Shown: positions 21,491-32,873, counted from the first letter of the stretch. The stretch is DNA of 64,000 bases from Saccharomonospora amisosensis (GCF_011761185.1 NZ_JAAOYM010000001.1:3224001-3288000); one strand, 5' to 3'. Notes: generated by a model from the sequence alone, not told the origin. A program made the numbers and translations.

Positions 21491-22243
21491 TCAGCCCTCG
21501 ATGACCCTGGGACTGGAGGCCACCTCGGTGCCGTCGGGCAGTGTGGAGATCGTGAAGTCGGCGAACACGTTCTCCGCGACCTTCTGCAGTTGCCGCAGGC
21601 ATTCCACGGCAAGGCCGCGGATCTCCACGTCGGCGTGTTCGGTGGCGCGCATCGCGATGAAGTGCCGCCAGGCCCGGTAGTTCCCGGTGACCACGATGCG
21701 GGTCTCGGTGGCGTTGGGCAGCACCGAGCGGGCAGCCTGCCGGGCCTGCTTGCGGCGCAGGGTGGCGCTCGGCGCGTCGGCGAACTTCTGCTCCAACCCG
21801 GCGAGCAGTTCCGTGTAGGCATCGACGCTGGCCTGTGCGGCGGCGAGGAACTTCTCGTGCAACTCGGGATCGTTGGCGATCACCTCGGGCTCCACGAAGG
21901 CGGCGTCGCGTTCGGGCACGTACCGCTGCGACAACTGCGAGTAGGAGAAGTGCCGGTGCCGGATCAGCTCGTGGGTGAGCGAGCGGGAGATGCCGGTGAT
22001 GTAGAAGGTCGCCGAACCGTGCTCCAGCACCGAAAGGTGACCGACCTCGATGATGTGGTCGAGGTAGCCCGCGTTGGTCGCTGTCTTGGGGTTGGGCTTC
22101 TTCCACGACTGGTAGCAGGCCCTGCCCGCGAACTCGGCGAGCGCCTGGCCACCGTCGGCGTCGGTGGACCACGGCACGTCCTCCGGCGGGAAGAACTCCG
22201 TCTTCGCGATCAACCGCACCTTGGGCGACACCGTCTCGGCCAC
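21491..22243 (-). CDS. thyX: FAD-dependent thymidylate synthase
   Basis: 250 residues. Makes dTMP from dUMP using methylene-tetrahydrofolate and FADH2. The ThyX motif [13 protein letters not shown] (RHRxxSxxxxSxR) is at about residue 90. Other conserved parts are [20 protein letters not shown] and [11 protein letters not shown]-like [19 protein letters not shown] 22243 follows GGAGGGAG at good spacing. Divergent from the RHH gene with about 123 bases between starts. Confidence 0.96.
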   Translation of the reverse strand: MAETVSPKVRLIAKTEFFPPEDVPWSTDADGGQALAEFAGRACYQSWKKPNPKTATNAGYLDHIIEVGHLSVLEHGSATFYITGISRSLTHELIRHRHFSYSQLSQRYVPERDAAFVEPEVIANDPELHEKFLAAAQASVDAYTELLAGLEQKFADAPSATLRRKQARQAARSVLPNATETRIVVTGNYRAWRHFIAMRATEHADVEIRGLAVECLRQLQKVAENVFADFTISTLPDGTEVASSPRVIEG

Positions 22244-22305
22244 GTTCGACTCCCTCCGCCTTGCTGACACCGGCAGCGTATCTCCCGACTCCGACAGCCC
22301 CGGGC

Positions 22306-22358
22306 GACATCACCCAGACACCACAGTCGCCTTGCGTGATGTCACACTTGATGTCACA
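22306..22358. promoter_or_regulatory. Candidate operator: repeated TGATGTCACA between thyX and the RHH gene
   Basis: TGATGTCACA occurs twice in tandem (22337-22346 and 22349-22358), 12 bases apart centre to centre. The inverse GACATCAC lies at 22306-22313. They sit just upstream of the ATG at 22367 of a ribbon-helix-helix protein; such proteins often bind short repeats and autoregulate. The site would also lie in the thyX promoter region. Confidence 0.55.
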
Positions 22359-22366
22359 TTGGTGGC

Positions 22367-22897
22367 ATGGACCTGACTCCGTACCTCTCGGCTCTGCGGG
22401 AGGACCTGAGCACCACGGCATCCGCTGGCGACGAGCAACTGCGGCGCGCGGCCGCTGTGCTTTCGGCGGCGCTGGAGCCTTCGGCACGGCTGATGCTGCT
22501 GAACGCGCTGTCCGATCTCGCAGCCGAGGTCACCGCCCAGTTGCCCGAGCACGTCGTCGAGGTACGGCTCGACGGCAGGGACGTGCGCGTGGTCGTCACG
22601 GGGACCGGCCGGCAGCGGCCGGACGAACCGCCCTCGCCACCACCACCTACTCCGCCCCCGCCGCCATCGGCCGACTCCGGGGACATCAGCCGCATGACGC
22701 TTCGGCTGTTCGAGCAGCTCAAGTCGCAGGCGGAGCAGGCGGCCGCGGCGCAGGGCGTCTCACTGAACACCTTCGTGTCCCAGGCGGTGCATGCGGCGCT
22801 GCGCGGGACGCAACACCGTCACGACCACGGCGGGTCGGACCGGCCCCGGTCCCAGCCCGGTCGGGGCGGTCAACTACGCGGCTGGGTGGAGGGATGA
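22367..22897 (+). CDS. HicB-like / ribbon-helix-helix protein
   Basis: 176 residues. An N-terminal helical region (residues 1-85), a Pro-rich linker (PPSPPPPTPPPPP), then a C-terminal RHH-type DNA-binding segment at about 105-145: SRMTLRLFEQLKSQAEQAAA followed by GVSLNTFVSQAVHAAL. This is the HicB-family antitoxin C-terminus, but no HicA-like toxin is nearby. Its stop overlaps the next ATG (ATGA), so it is coupled to a DUF4097 gene. Likely transcriptional regulator, probably autoregulated through the repeats just upstream. Confidence 0.72.
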   Translation: MDLTPYLSALREDLSTTASAGDEQLRRAAAVLSAALEPSARLMLLNALSDLAAEVTAQLPEHVVEVRLDGRDVRVVVTGTGRQRPDEPPSPPPPTPPPPPSADSGDISRMTLRLFEQLKSQAEQAAAAQGVSLNTFVSQAVHAALRGTQHRHDHGGSDRPRSQPGRGGQLRGWVEG

Positions 22898-23763
22898 GCA
22901 TGGACGACACGGCAGCGGAGCAACCGAGGGGCGATGTGGTGCGCACGCGTACCTTCGATGCCGAGGGGCCGATCGAGGTCGACATCGATGTCACGGTGGG
23001 CCGGGTGCAGGTCCACTTCGGAGACGGCGACACGGTGGTCGAGGTCCGCGACGACCCGGCGGCACAGCCGCCGTGGGCCGAAGGCGCGGCGAACCTCATC
23101 GGGTGGGTCGGCGAGTTCCTCGGCGGCCAGTTCGGCGCCCAGTTCGCGGGAAACACGGCGGACTCGGGCAGCGCCGCGGAGCAGACCCGCATAGAGAAGC
23201 TGGGCAACCGGCTGCTCGTGCGTGCACCGAAGGTGCCGGTGCCGAAGGCCACGGCCGTCGCGGTGAAGGTACACGCGCCCACCGGCTCGCAACTCGACGT
23301 GCGCACCAGGCTGGCGCCGGTGACGGTGACCGGCACGGCGGGGCGGGTCGACGTCAGCACCGCAACCGGGGACGTGTCACTGCAACGCGCCGAGGGCGCG
23401 ACCAGCGTGCGCACCGGCAGTGGTGAGGTCAACGTGGAAGCGTTGCGGGCCTCGGCCACGCTGGCCACCGGAACCGGTGATGTGTGGATCGGCCAGGCCG
23501 ACGGCGCGGTGATGGTCCGAACCAGCAGCGGGGACCTGACCGTCACCGACGCCGGATCGGGCTCGGTGGAGGTCATCACCGGTTCCGGCGACATCAGGGT
23601 CGGCATCCGTTCCGAGGTGGTTGCCGAGGTGGAGCTGTCCTCCGGCGGCGGGTACGTCTCAAGTGAACTGGACGTCGCCGACACCGAGCCGGGCAAGCAG
23701 GCGGCGCTGCGAGTGCGCGCGAGGAGCGGCTCCGGCGACGCCTCGCTCACCAGGGCGGGCTGA
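22894..23763 (+). CDS. DUF4097-family beta-strand-repeat protein
   Basis: 289 residues. After a polar N-terminus the protein is a series of short beta-strand repeats of the type VDVSTATGDVSL, VRTGSGEVNV, LATGTGDVWI, VRTSSGDLTV, VITGSGDIRV, typical of DUF4097/adhesin-like right-handed beta-helix proteins. No signal peptide or membrane span, so it is probably cytoplasmic. Function unknown for the family. It starts four bases inside the RHH stop region, so the two are made together. It ends 26 bases from the convergent gtrA-like gene. Confidence 0.75.
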   Translation: MSMDDTAAEQPRGDVVRTRTFDAEGPIEVDIDVTVGRVQVHFGDGDTVVEVRDDPAAQPPWAEGAANLIGWVGEFLGGQFGAQFAGNTADSGSAAEQTRIEKLGNRLLVRAPKVPVPKATAVAVKVHAPTGSQLDVRTRLAPVTVTGTAGRVDVSTATGDVSLQRAEGATSVRTGSGEVNVEALRASATLATGTGDVWIGQADGAVMVRTSSGDLTVTDAGSGSVEVITGSGDIRVGIRSEVVAEVELSSGGGYVSSELDVADTEPGKQAALRVRARSGSGDASLTRAG

Positions 23764-23789
23764 CCTCCGGCCGCGGCGGTTTGGGCTGC

Positions 23790-24242
23790 TCAGCCGCGGT
23801 GGCCGGTGCCGCGTGCCGTGGTGCGGCCCACGGGCACCGTGGCCGAGTGGGCGGGCACACGCCTGCCCGCCAGGACCAGTTGGGCGACGGCGAAACTCGC
23901 AGGCACCGCCGAAAGCGAGGCGACGAGGGGGGCGATGCGGTGGGTGACCTGGAACCAGTCGACGAACAGGTACAGCACCACGGTGCTCACCGCGAAGTTG
24001 GTCAGCTGCGACAGCGGGAACAGCAGGAACGTCCTCAGGCTCGGCCGGGTCCGGAAGGTGAACCGGCAGTTCAGGAAGTAGGACACGACGATCGTCACCG
24101 CGATGGCCAGTACGTGCGCGAGCAGATAGGGCATGCCCGGCCGAAGAACCTGGTAGAGCCCGTAGTACACGGCGGTGTTGACGGCGCCCACCATCCCGTA
24201 GCGAGCCAGCCTGCGCAGCAGCGTCCGACTGCCCGGACTCAC
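23790..24242 (-). CDS. GtrA-family membrane protein
   Basis: 150 residues, four membrane spans. The family start LLRRLARYGMVGAVNTAVYYGLYQVL and the middle VVSYFLNCRFTFR are characteristic of GtrA, thought to flip undecaprenyl- or decaprenyl-phosphate sugars. The GTG at 24242 gives the normal length; the frame continues upstream without support. Divergent from the GtrB-like glycosyltransferase, so the pair probably acts together. Confidence 0.85.
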   Translation of the reverse strand: MSPGSRTLLRRLARYGMVGAVNTAVYYGLYQVLRPGMPYLLAHVLAIAVTIVVSYFLNCRFTFRTRPSLRTFLLFPLSQLTNFAVSTVVLYLFVDWFQVTHRIAPLVASLSAVPASFAVAQLVLAGRRVPAHSATVPVGRTTARGTGHRG

Positions 24243-24363
24243 CGTTGCCCACCCACGTAACGGACTCCCATGCCGATGTCCCTCGCCCCGCTCGGTCGAC
24301 GGAGTTGCCGCCGCCGAGGGCCATCGTGGCACCGCACCCGCCGAATACCGGAACGAGTGTCGC

Positions 24364-24400
24364 CCGAAACGGTGGGGTTGGACCGAGCCCCCCGTTTCGG
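24364..24400. repeat. 37-base inverted repeat in the GtrA/GtrB intergenic region
   Basis: CCGAAACGG (24364-24372) and CCGTTTCGG (24392-24400) are perfect complements. GGGG and CCCC inside extend the stem past one bulged T, leaving a 10-base loop. It lies between divergent genes and could be an operator or a transcript-level hairpin insulating them. Nothing else is seen in 24243-24440. Confidence 0.55.
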
Positions 24401-24440
24401 CGGGGCGCATCACCAACCCTGACCTAGCCTGCTTCTCGGT

Positions 24441-25490
24441 TTGCGAAATGTCAGCAGGGCAAGGGCGGGAAGAGTGCTATCCGCGCGATCCGATGGGGAC
24501 GGTCCGGCCGAGGAAGTGACGCGAGGACGCGTGGGCACGCAGGTGGCCGCGATCGTTCCCTGCCACAACGAGGCCATGTCGGTCTCGGCTGTGGTGCGGG
24601 GACTACAGGACGCGGTACCCGGCATCACGGTGTACGTCTACGACAACAACAGCACCGACGACACCGCCGAGGTCGCCAAGCAGGCGGGCGCGATCGTGCG
24701 CACCGAACGAGCACGGGGCAAGGGCAACGTGGTGCGCCGCGCCTTCGCCGATATCGAAGCCGACATCTACGTACTCATCGACGGTGACGACACCTACGAC
24801 GCGGGCCGCGCGGGCGAGTTGATCGACCTGCTCAGGCAAGGACCCTACGACCACGTCACCGGCGTGCGCAGGCAGTTGAGCGAGACGGCGTACCGGCCGG
24901 GACACACGATCGGGAATCGAGTCTTCAACGCGCTCGTCGGAATGATCTTCCGGACCCGGGTGAGCGACATGCTCAGCGGCTACCGGGTGTTCTCCCGGCG
25001 CTTCGTGAAGTCGTTCCCCGCGCTGTCGCGCGGCTTCGAGATCGAAACCGAACTGACCGTGCACGCGCTGAACCTCCGGGTGCCGCAGGCGGAGGCCGAT
25101 GTCGGGTTCACCGACCGCGCCGACGGAAGCCAGAGCAAGCTGCGCACCTACCACGACGGCTGGCGCATCCTGTGGCTCATCCTGGGGCTCACTCGCCACG
25201 AACGCCCGTTGCTGTACCACGGTCTGATCGCGTTCGCCCTGGTGGCCGCCAGCTTGGCTCTGGGCCTGCCTGTGGTGGCCGAGTTCGCCGCGACCGGCAC
25301 CGTTCCCAGGCTGCCGACGGCGATCCTGGCCTCCTCGCTGATGATCCTCGCGTTGCTGCTGCTGACGACCGGCTTCATTCTCGACGGGCTACGCCGTACC
25401 AGGCGGGAATCCACCCGCCTTTCGTATCTCGCGCTGCCCTGCCATGCTCATTCGCCCACCTGGCGTTCGGCAGCCGGGAACAACCCGTGA
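24441..25490 (+). CDS. Family 2 glycosyltransferase, GtrB/DPM1-like with two C-terminal membrane spans
   Basis: 349 residues from TTG 24441; GTG 24474 (after GGGCGGGAAGA) is an alternative giving 338. Nucleotide-sugar fold: AAIVPCHNEAMSV, VYDNNSTDDTAEVA, YVLIDGDDTYD (DxD), MLSGYRVFSRRF. Two C-terminal membrane spans (about 245-270 and 285-310) are as in polyprenyl-phosphate glycosyltransferases. Likely transfers a sugar to polyprenyl phosphate, flipped by the GtrA-like protein. The stop overlaps the next GTG (GTGA). Confidence 0.85.
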   Translation: MRNVSRARAGRVLSARSDGDGPAEEVTRGRVGTQVAAIVPCHNEAMSVSAVVRGLQDAVPGITVYVYDNNSTDDTAEVAKQAGAIVRTERARGKGNVVRRAFADIEADIYVLIDGDDTYDAGRAGELIDLLRQGPYDHVTGVRRQLSETAYRPGHTIGNRVFNALVGMIFRTRVSDMLSGYRVFSRRFVKSFPALSRGFEIETELTVHALNLRVPQAEADVGFTDRADGSQSKLRTYHDGWRILWLILGLTRHERPLLYHGLIAFALVAASLALGLPVVAEFAATGTVPRLPTAILASSLMILALLLLTTGFILDGLRRTRRESTRLSYLALPCHAHSPTWRSAAGNNP

Positions 25491-26965
25491 ACGCCGACAT
25501 CACCCACGAGACCGGCCGCGACCACGAGGCGGCGAAAGAGGAACAACCGCGTTCCCGGCTTCGCGGGATCGACCACTGCGGACTGCTCTTCGTGCTGTTG
25601 AGCCTGACGTTCGGCGGGTTCTTCGCCGCGATCACGCCGTCGTTTTGGGGGTTCGACGAGTTCGAGCACTTCGGCCGGGCATATGCCATCGACCACGGTC
25701 AGATCCTGCCCCAGCACGACCCCGTCCGTGACATCTACGGAGTCGGAGGCGTCCCTTCCTCGGCATACGACCTGCGCGAGCTCGCGGTGCACAACTTCAT
25801 CAACCCCGGCGAGGCTCCCGATCCCTCGGTCACCGACCGGGATGCCTTCCACCGGCTGGAGCAGCGACCGCTTGAAACACCGTTGCGAACCGCGCTGGTG
25901 GCCAACACCTCGGCCTACTCGCCCGTCGCCTACGGGCCGAGCCTGCTCGGGCTGCGAATCGCGGAACTGAGCGATGCCTCGGTGGGAACGGCGATCACCC
26001 TGATGCGGCTCGCCGACGTGGTGGCCTACACCGGACTTGTCTGGCTGGGCATGTACGCGCTGCGGGGTCACCGGCTCAAGTGGCTGGTTTTCGTGGTGGC
26101 GCTGCTGCCGATGGCGGTCTACGAAGCTGCGACGATCACCGCGGACGCGGTGACCAACGCGACGGCGATCCTGTTCGGCGCTCTGTTCGTGAAGGCCACC
26201 TTCCTCCGGCAGCCACTGCCCGGTTGGGAGTCGGCCCTGCTGGTCGGCTCCGCCGTGCTACTTCCCGTCACCAAGCCAAGCTACGTGCTGCTGTCATTGC
26301 TGTTGCTGCTCGTCCCGGGTGCCAGGCTGGCACTGTGGCGGGGGACGAAGTACGTCGCCACCCTCGTCGGGATGGGCATGTTCGGCGCGTGGACCGCGCT
26401 CACCGCGAAGGTCGGGCCTGGGCAGGCCGTACAACTGCGCCCCGGCGACGTGGTCGACGCGGGCAGCCAACTCGACTACGCGCTGAGCCACCCGCTTGAA
26501 CTGGGACGCGTTCTCATCAGGACATTCGTGTACCAGGAGAACATCTACTTCGGCCAGTTCTTCGGCGTCTTCGGACATACCTGGGTACCCGCCCCCGCAC
26601 TGGCCCAGCTCAGCTGGATCCTGGCCGCGGTGCTCGCGTTCGGCATCGCGGGCTGGATGTACGCCTCGCGCGTCCAACTGACGGCCACGGCGGTTATCGC
26701 CGCACTCAACGTAGCGGCCGTCTTCGCGCTGCTTTACCTGCAGTTCACACCCGTGGGATTCCACCTGATCGAAGGGGTGCAGGGACGCTACTTCATCCCG
26801 CTGGTGATCCTGGGTGCGGCCGTGGCGCTGCAACTGGTGCCGCTGAGGCTTCGCCTGGCGAGCCCGCGCCACGTGCAGGGTTCGAAGGCCGCCATCGTGA
26901 TTCTTGTCCTGATCGCGCTCGCCAGCAGTGCCGCCAAGTACGAGTACGTGACCTGGCACGGATAG
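25487..26965 (+). CDS. DUF2142-family polytopic membrane protein (putative GT-C glycosyltransferase)
   Basis: 492 residues. After about 28 cytoplasmic residues come roughly 11-12 membrane spans. An extracellular loop after the first span holds WGFDEFEHFGRAYAIDHGQ, with the acidic pair expected at a GT-C active site. Long loop 1 is followed by AYSPVAYGPSLLGLRI. DUF2142 proteins sit in surface-polysaccharide loci. With GtrA and GtrB homologues it would be the third, acceptor-specific component; that is inference. GTG start overlaps the GtrB-like stop. Confidence 0.72.
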   Translation: MNADITHETGRDHEAAKEEQPRSRLRGIDHCGLLFVLLSLTFGGFFAAITPSFWGFDEFEHFGRAYAIDHGQILPQHDPVRDIYGVGGVPSSAYDLRELAVHNFINPGEAPDPSVTDRDAFHRLEQRPLETPLRTALVANTSAYSPVAYGPSLLGLRIAELSDASVGTAITLMRLADVVAYTGLVWLGMYALRGHRLKWLVFVVALLPMAVYEAATITADAVTNATAILFGALFVKATFLRQPLPGWESALLVGSAVLLPVTKPSYVLLSLLLLLVPGARLALWRGTKYVATLVGMGMFGAWTALTAKVGPGQAVQLRPGDVVDAGSQLDYALSHPLELGRVLIRTFVYQENIYFGQFFGVFGHTWVPAPALAQLSWILAAVLAFGIAGWMYASRVQLTATAVIAALNVAAVFALLYLQFTPVGFHLIEGVQGRYFIPLVILGAAVALQLVPLRLRLASPRHVQGSKAAIVILVLIALASSAAKYEYVTWHG

Positions 26966-26995
26966 CCCTACACCGATGACCGGAGGAAGCGACAG

Positions 26996-27703
26996 ATGAC
27001 AGACATCGCCGGTGACAGCGCACTGATGTCGGACGCGCTGGAGGACCTGGAATCGGCGCGCAACTACCGCGACTGGCTGTGCTCACTGGGCCTGCCGTAC
27101 TTCGGTGATGACGTGCTGGAGATCGGTTCCGGCCTCGGCCACTACGCCGCGGACTGGGCCGACATGGGCGTCAACATCACCGCCAGCGAGGCCGATCCCA
27201 CTCGGCTCGCGGCGCTGCGCGAGCGCTTCGCCGACGATCACCGGGTTGGGGTTCGCGAACTGAGCGTGCCGATCGCCGAGACCGGCGACTACTCCACCGT
27301 GGTGGCCTACAACGTCTTGGAGCACATACCCGACCATGTCGGCGCGCTGCGGTCGTTCGCGGGTCTGCTTCGTCCCGGTGGTGCCGTCGTGCTCATCGTG
27401 CCCGCGTTCCAGTTCGCCATGAGCGAGTTCGACCGGGCCATCGGTCACCAACGCCGATACCGCACCGCGGGGCTGGCCTCGGTGTTACGGCGAGCGGGTC
27501 TGAAGGTCGAACGCTGCCACTACATCAACGGCCCCGGGCTGCTCGCCTGGTACGTCACGTGCAGGCTGCTGCGGGGCCGACCGAAACAGGGGCCACTGCT
27601 GACGGCCTACGACCGGCTGTACGTGCCCGCGCAGCGCTGGATCGAGTCGAAGGTGACCGTGCCGTTCGGCCAGTCGGTGTTCGCCGTCGCGCGCAAGCGG
27701 TGA
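26996..27703 (+). CDS. SAM-dependent methyltransferase, type 11/12
   Basis: 235 residues. Motif I is VLEIGSGLGHYAADWADMG (about residue 40), the acidic strand-2 end is ASEADPTRL, motif IV is YSTVVAYNVLEHIPDH, and LRPGGAVVLIVP follows. A C-terminal hydrophobic segment (GPGLLAWYVTCRLL) may touch the membrane. GGAGG precedes the ATG, 30 bases after the DUF2142 gene, so it probably modifies the same glycan or lipid. It ends two bases from the convergent YcaQ-like gene. Confidence 0.8.
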   Translation: MTDIAGDSALMSDALEDLESARNYRDWLCSLGLPYFGDDVLEIGSGLGHYAADWADMGVNITASEADPTRLAALRERFADDHRVGVRELSVPIAETGDYSTVVAYNVLEHIPDHVGALRSFAGLLRPGGAVVLIVPAFQFAMSEFDRAIGHQRRYRTAGLASVLRRAGLKVERCHYINGPGLLAWYVTCRLLRGRPKQGPLLTAYDRLYVPAQRWIESKVTVPFGQSVFAVARKR

Positions 27704-27705
27704 AC

Positions 27706-28929
27706 TCAGCCCGCGCCGGCGCGGCGCAACTCCCCGGCGAGGTCTCCGCGTTGCTCCACCTCCACGCCGTCGAGCCCAAGCCAGTCCGCCATGTGTGCCA
27801 GCTCCGCCATCAGCTCCACCGCCACGCGAGCACGGTCGGCGCAGGGCTCGGCGAAAGCACCGCGAACCCGTAGCACGCTCGAGGCCCGGTCGGCCTTCAG
27901 GTCCACGCGCCCCACCAGCTCACCGTCGAGCAGGAACGGGAAGACGTAGTAGCCGTATTTGCGCTGCGGCTGCGGCACGTAGATCTCGATGCGGTAGTGA
28001 AAGCCGAACAGCCGCTCGGTGCGGGCGCGCTCCCAGATCAGCGGGTCGAACGGGCACAGCAGCGCGCGCCCGGTGACCGCTCTCGGCGTGCGCGCCTCCA
28101 CGTGCCGGTACGCCTGCTGGTGCCAACCGTCCACCATGACCGGCTCCAGCCTGCCCGCCTCGACCAACTCGGCGACGGCCTGCCTGCTTGAGCTCGGCCG
28201 CAGCCGGTAGTAGTCGCGCAGGTCCGGTTCGGTGGCCACACCCAGTGCGCCCGCAGCTCGCTCGATCAGCTCCCGCGCGCCCTCACGCTCATCGACCGTA
28301 CGGCTCAGCACCTCCGGCGGCAGGACTCGCTCGGTGAGGTCGTAGAGCCGCTCGAAACCCCGCCGCGCCCCCGTGGTGAGTTCGCCGGTGCCGAACAGCC
28401 ACTCGCAGATCTTCTTCACCTCCGAGCGGTTCCACCAGGAGCCGGGCGCGCGTTTCGACTCGCCCACCACCTCCCTCTCGATGGTGCCCGCGCCAACCGG
28501 CCCCAGTTCCTTCACCACGGCGAGCACGTCTTCGACCAGCGTCGGGGAGCTCTCCACCAACCTGCCGTACGACCGCCACCAGCCGGGCCGCTTGGCATCG
28601 GAACGCAACAACGGCCAGTCCGACACCGGCACCAGGCTCGCCTCGTGCGCCCATTGCTCCACCAGCAGTCGTGGCTTGCGGGAACTGTGCGACCACGCGG
28701 CGTCGTCGAGCAACGCGGGGTCGTAGGCACCGAGCCGCGCGAACAGCGGTGCGTAGTGGGCGCGCACGGCGACGTTCACCGAGTCGAGCTGGATCAACCT
28801 GATCCGGGACAACACTCGCCGCAGATGCTGCCTTGTTGGCTCGCCGCGCGGTCGCGGGTCTGCGAATCCCTGCGCTGCCAGCGCCGTCCGGCGTGCTGCC
28901 GCCAAGCTCACGGTTCTCACCCGCACCAT
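27706..28929 (-). CDS. YcaQ/AlkX-type winged-helix DNA glycosylase
   Basis: 407 residues. Family signatures: RIRLIQLDSVNVAVRAHYAPLFARLG near the N-terminus, WWNRSEVKKICEWLFGTGEL in the middle, and CPFDPLIWERARTERLFGFHYR-type motif with RKYGYYVFPFLLDGELVGRVDLKADR near the end. Members unhook DNA interstrand cross-links and remove alkylated purines; in antibiotic producers they can give self-resistance. ATG 28929. Alone on its strand between unrelated genes. Confidence 0.85.
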   Translation of the reverse strand: MVRVRTVSLAAARRTALAAQGFADPRPRGEPTRQHLRRVLSRIRLIQLDSVNVAVRAHYAPLFARLGAYDPALLDDAAWSHSSRKPRLLVEQWAHEASLVPVSDWPLLRSDAKRPGWWRSYGRLVESSPTLVEDVLAVVKELGPVGAGTIEREVVGESKRAPGSWWNRSEVKKICEWLFGTGELTTGARRGFERLYDLTERVLPPEVLSRTVDEREGARELIERAAGALGVATEPDLRDYYRLRPSSSRQAVAELVEAGRLEPVMVDGWHQQAYRHVEARTPRAVTGRALLCPFDPLIWERARTERLFGFHYRIEIYVPQPQRKYGYYVFPFLLDGELVGRVDLKADRASSVLRVRGAFAEPCADRARVAVELMAELAHMADWLGLDGVEVEQRGDLAGELRRAGAG

Positions 28930-28975
28930 GCTGCCAGCGCCCACCGACGAATTGGCACCGGACTAGGCTGGTCGC

Positions 28976-29533
28976 ATGAGCACCGCCGACGTTCGCACGG
29001 CAGGCCCAGCAGACGTCACCGAGATCGCCAGAATCCAGCTACAGATCTGGCGCGTGGCCTACGCCGAGATACTGGGGCAACAGGTGGTCGACGGGCTCGA
29101 CGCGGGCGATCTCGCGAAGCGCTGGTCCGGCGCGGTGGAACACCCCAACACCAACGTCTACATCGCCTCCGAGGGCTCCTTTACGGTCGGCTTCTGCGTC
29201 GCGGGGCCCGCCCCCGAGGAGGAGATCACCTCAGCCGACGGAACTGTGCCGCCGGACGCCGACCGCACCGGTTTCATCGCCACCCTGCTTGTGGAGCCAC
29301 GCTGGGGCAGGCGGGGGCACGGCGGCAGGCTGCTCGCCACGGCGGCCTCCGCGCTGCGCGAGCACGGCGCCGAACGCGGCATCACCTGGGTGGCCCAGTC
29401 GGACTCGGCGTCGCTGAGCTTCTTCCGTGGTGCGGGCTGGAACCCCGACGGCACCGTGCGCACCCTCGACACCGGCGAACGCACCGTGCGGGAGTTGCGC
29501 CTGACCGGCCCGTTGGACCTGCGACTGTGCTGA
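28976..29533 (+). CDS. GNAT-family N-acetyltransferase
   Basis: 185 residues. The acetyl-CoA-binding loop is VEPRWGRRGHGGRLLATAA at about residues 104-122, followed by the usual WVAQSDSASLSFFRGAGWNPDG. N-terminal IARIQLQIWRVAYAEIL is typical of the group of small-molecule or protein acetyltransferases. Substrate unknown. Divergent from the glycosylase, 46 bases apart. A strong hairpin follows directly after the stop. Confidence 0.85.
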   Translation: MSTADVRTAGPADVTEIARIQLQIWRVAYAEILGQQVVDGLDAGDLAKRWSGAVEHPNTNVYIASEGSFTVGFCVAGPAPEEEITSADGTVPPDADRTGFIATLLVEPRWGRRGHGGRLLATAASALREHGAERGITWVAQSDSASLSFFRGAGWNPDGTVRTLDTGERTVRELRLTGPLDLRLC

Positions 29534-29559
29534 GCCGCCCCGTACGAGCGGGGGGCGGC
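29534..29559 (+). terminator. Hairpin terminator after the GNAT gene
   Basis: GCCGCCCC and GGGGCGGC form a perfect 8-base stem with a 10-base loop, starting at the base after the TGA. There is no T-run, as is common for actinobacterial terminators. Confidence 0.65.
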
Positions 29560-29709
29560 CCGAACCAAGCGGGCATGTTGCGCTAGGTTGCGGGCCTGCC
29601 GAAGCGGGCGGCGGTGGCGCGAGAACCTTCGCCGGGAAGCGAATTCCTCGCCGCCACACCGGCGATCCGCGTTACGGTGGCAGTGGTCTGGCATGACTCG
29701 GAGGCTTCG

Positions 29710-30231
29710 GTGCTCGCATGGCTGTGCGTCACGCTCGGTGTCGCGTTCGGCTCGGCGATCGTTCCCGTACTCAGCATCGAGGTCTTCGTCATCGGCCTCG
29801 CCACCAGCGAGGAGCGGATCCCGTGGCTGGTCATCGGCGCGGTCGTCGCCGTGGGGCAGGTCGCGGGCAAACTGCTGTACTACCTCGCGGCCCGCGGCTC
29901 CATCCGGCTGCCGTCCGTGCTGCACGACCGGCTGCACCGGCCCCGCGCGGCCTCACAGCGGCGGGAGCGGTGGAGGCGGCGCACCAAGCGCGTGCGGGTA
30001 TGGCTGGAGGCGCTGCGAGAGCGCTGCCACCGCCACCCGCACTGGATGGCCTGCACCTACGGAGTCAGCTCGGTGCTGGGGCTGCCACCGTTCATGGCAA
30101 CCACCGTTCTCGCGGGTCTTGTGCGCATGCGGATGTCGATGTTCGTCGCGGCCGGGCTGGTTGGCCGCTTCGTGCGGTTCAGCGTGCTCGCCGCGGCACC
30201 CGCTGTGTTCGCGGGCATGCTGCGGCTGTGA
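29710..30231 (+). CDS. Small multi-span membrane protein of unknown function
   Basis: 173 residues. Spans: AWLCVTLGVAFGSAIVPVLS, WLVIGAVVAVGQVAGKLLYYLA, and a C-terminal pair around VLGLPPFMATTVLAGLV and FSVLAAAPAVFAGML, with a basic loop (RRERWRRRTKRVRVW) between. The layout recalls SNARE-associated/VTT-type proteins but I cannot confirm that. GTG 29710 follows GGAGG by five bases, which decides the start against open codons further up. Confidence 0.65.
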   Translation: MLAWLCVTLGVAFGSAIVPVLSIEVFVIGLATSEERIPWLVIGAVVAVGQVAGKLLYYLAARGSIRLPSVLHDRLHRPRAASQRRERWRRRTKRVRVWLEALRERCHRHPHWMACTYGVSSVLGLPPFMATTVLAGLVRMRMSMFVAAGLVGRFVRFSVLAAAPAVFAGMLRL

Positions 30232-30237
30232 GTCGCT

Positions 30238-32821
<2,584 letters not shown>

Positions 32822-32842
32822 GACTCCTTGACCGATTGCGAG

Positions 32843-32873
32843 CGCGGCAGCGGCCCGATGGACCGCTGCCGCG
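32843..32873 (-). terminator. Hairpin between pnp and the M16 peptidase gene
   Basis: CGCGGCAGCGG and CCGCTGCCGCG form a perfect 11-base stem with a 9-base loop, 16-46 bases past the pnp stop and upstream of the peptidase Shine-Dalgarno. It is a terminator or attenuator separating the two. Confidence 0.65.

Noticed and set aside
21456-22487. ACT-domain protein fused to a long upstream frame
   Set aside because: The extra frame runs antisense-like through thyX in another phase; both genes have their own starts.
22367-23763. HicB-like gene plus downstream gene as a toxin-antitoxin pair
   Set aside because: The downstream protein has no toxin-like domain (DUF4097 beta repeats), and no HicA-like small protein is present.
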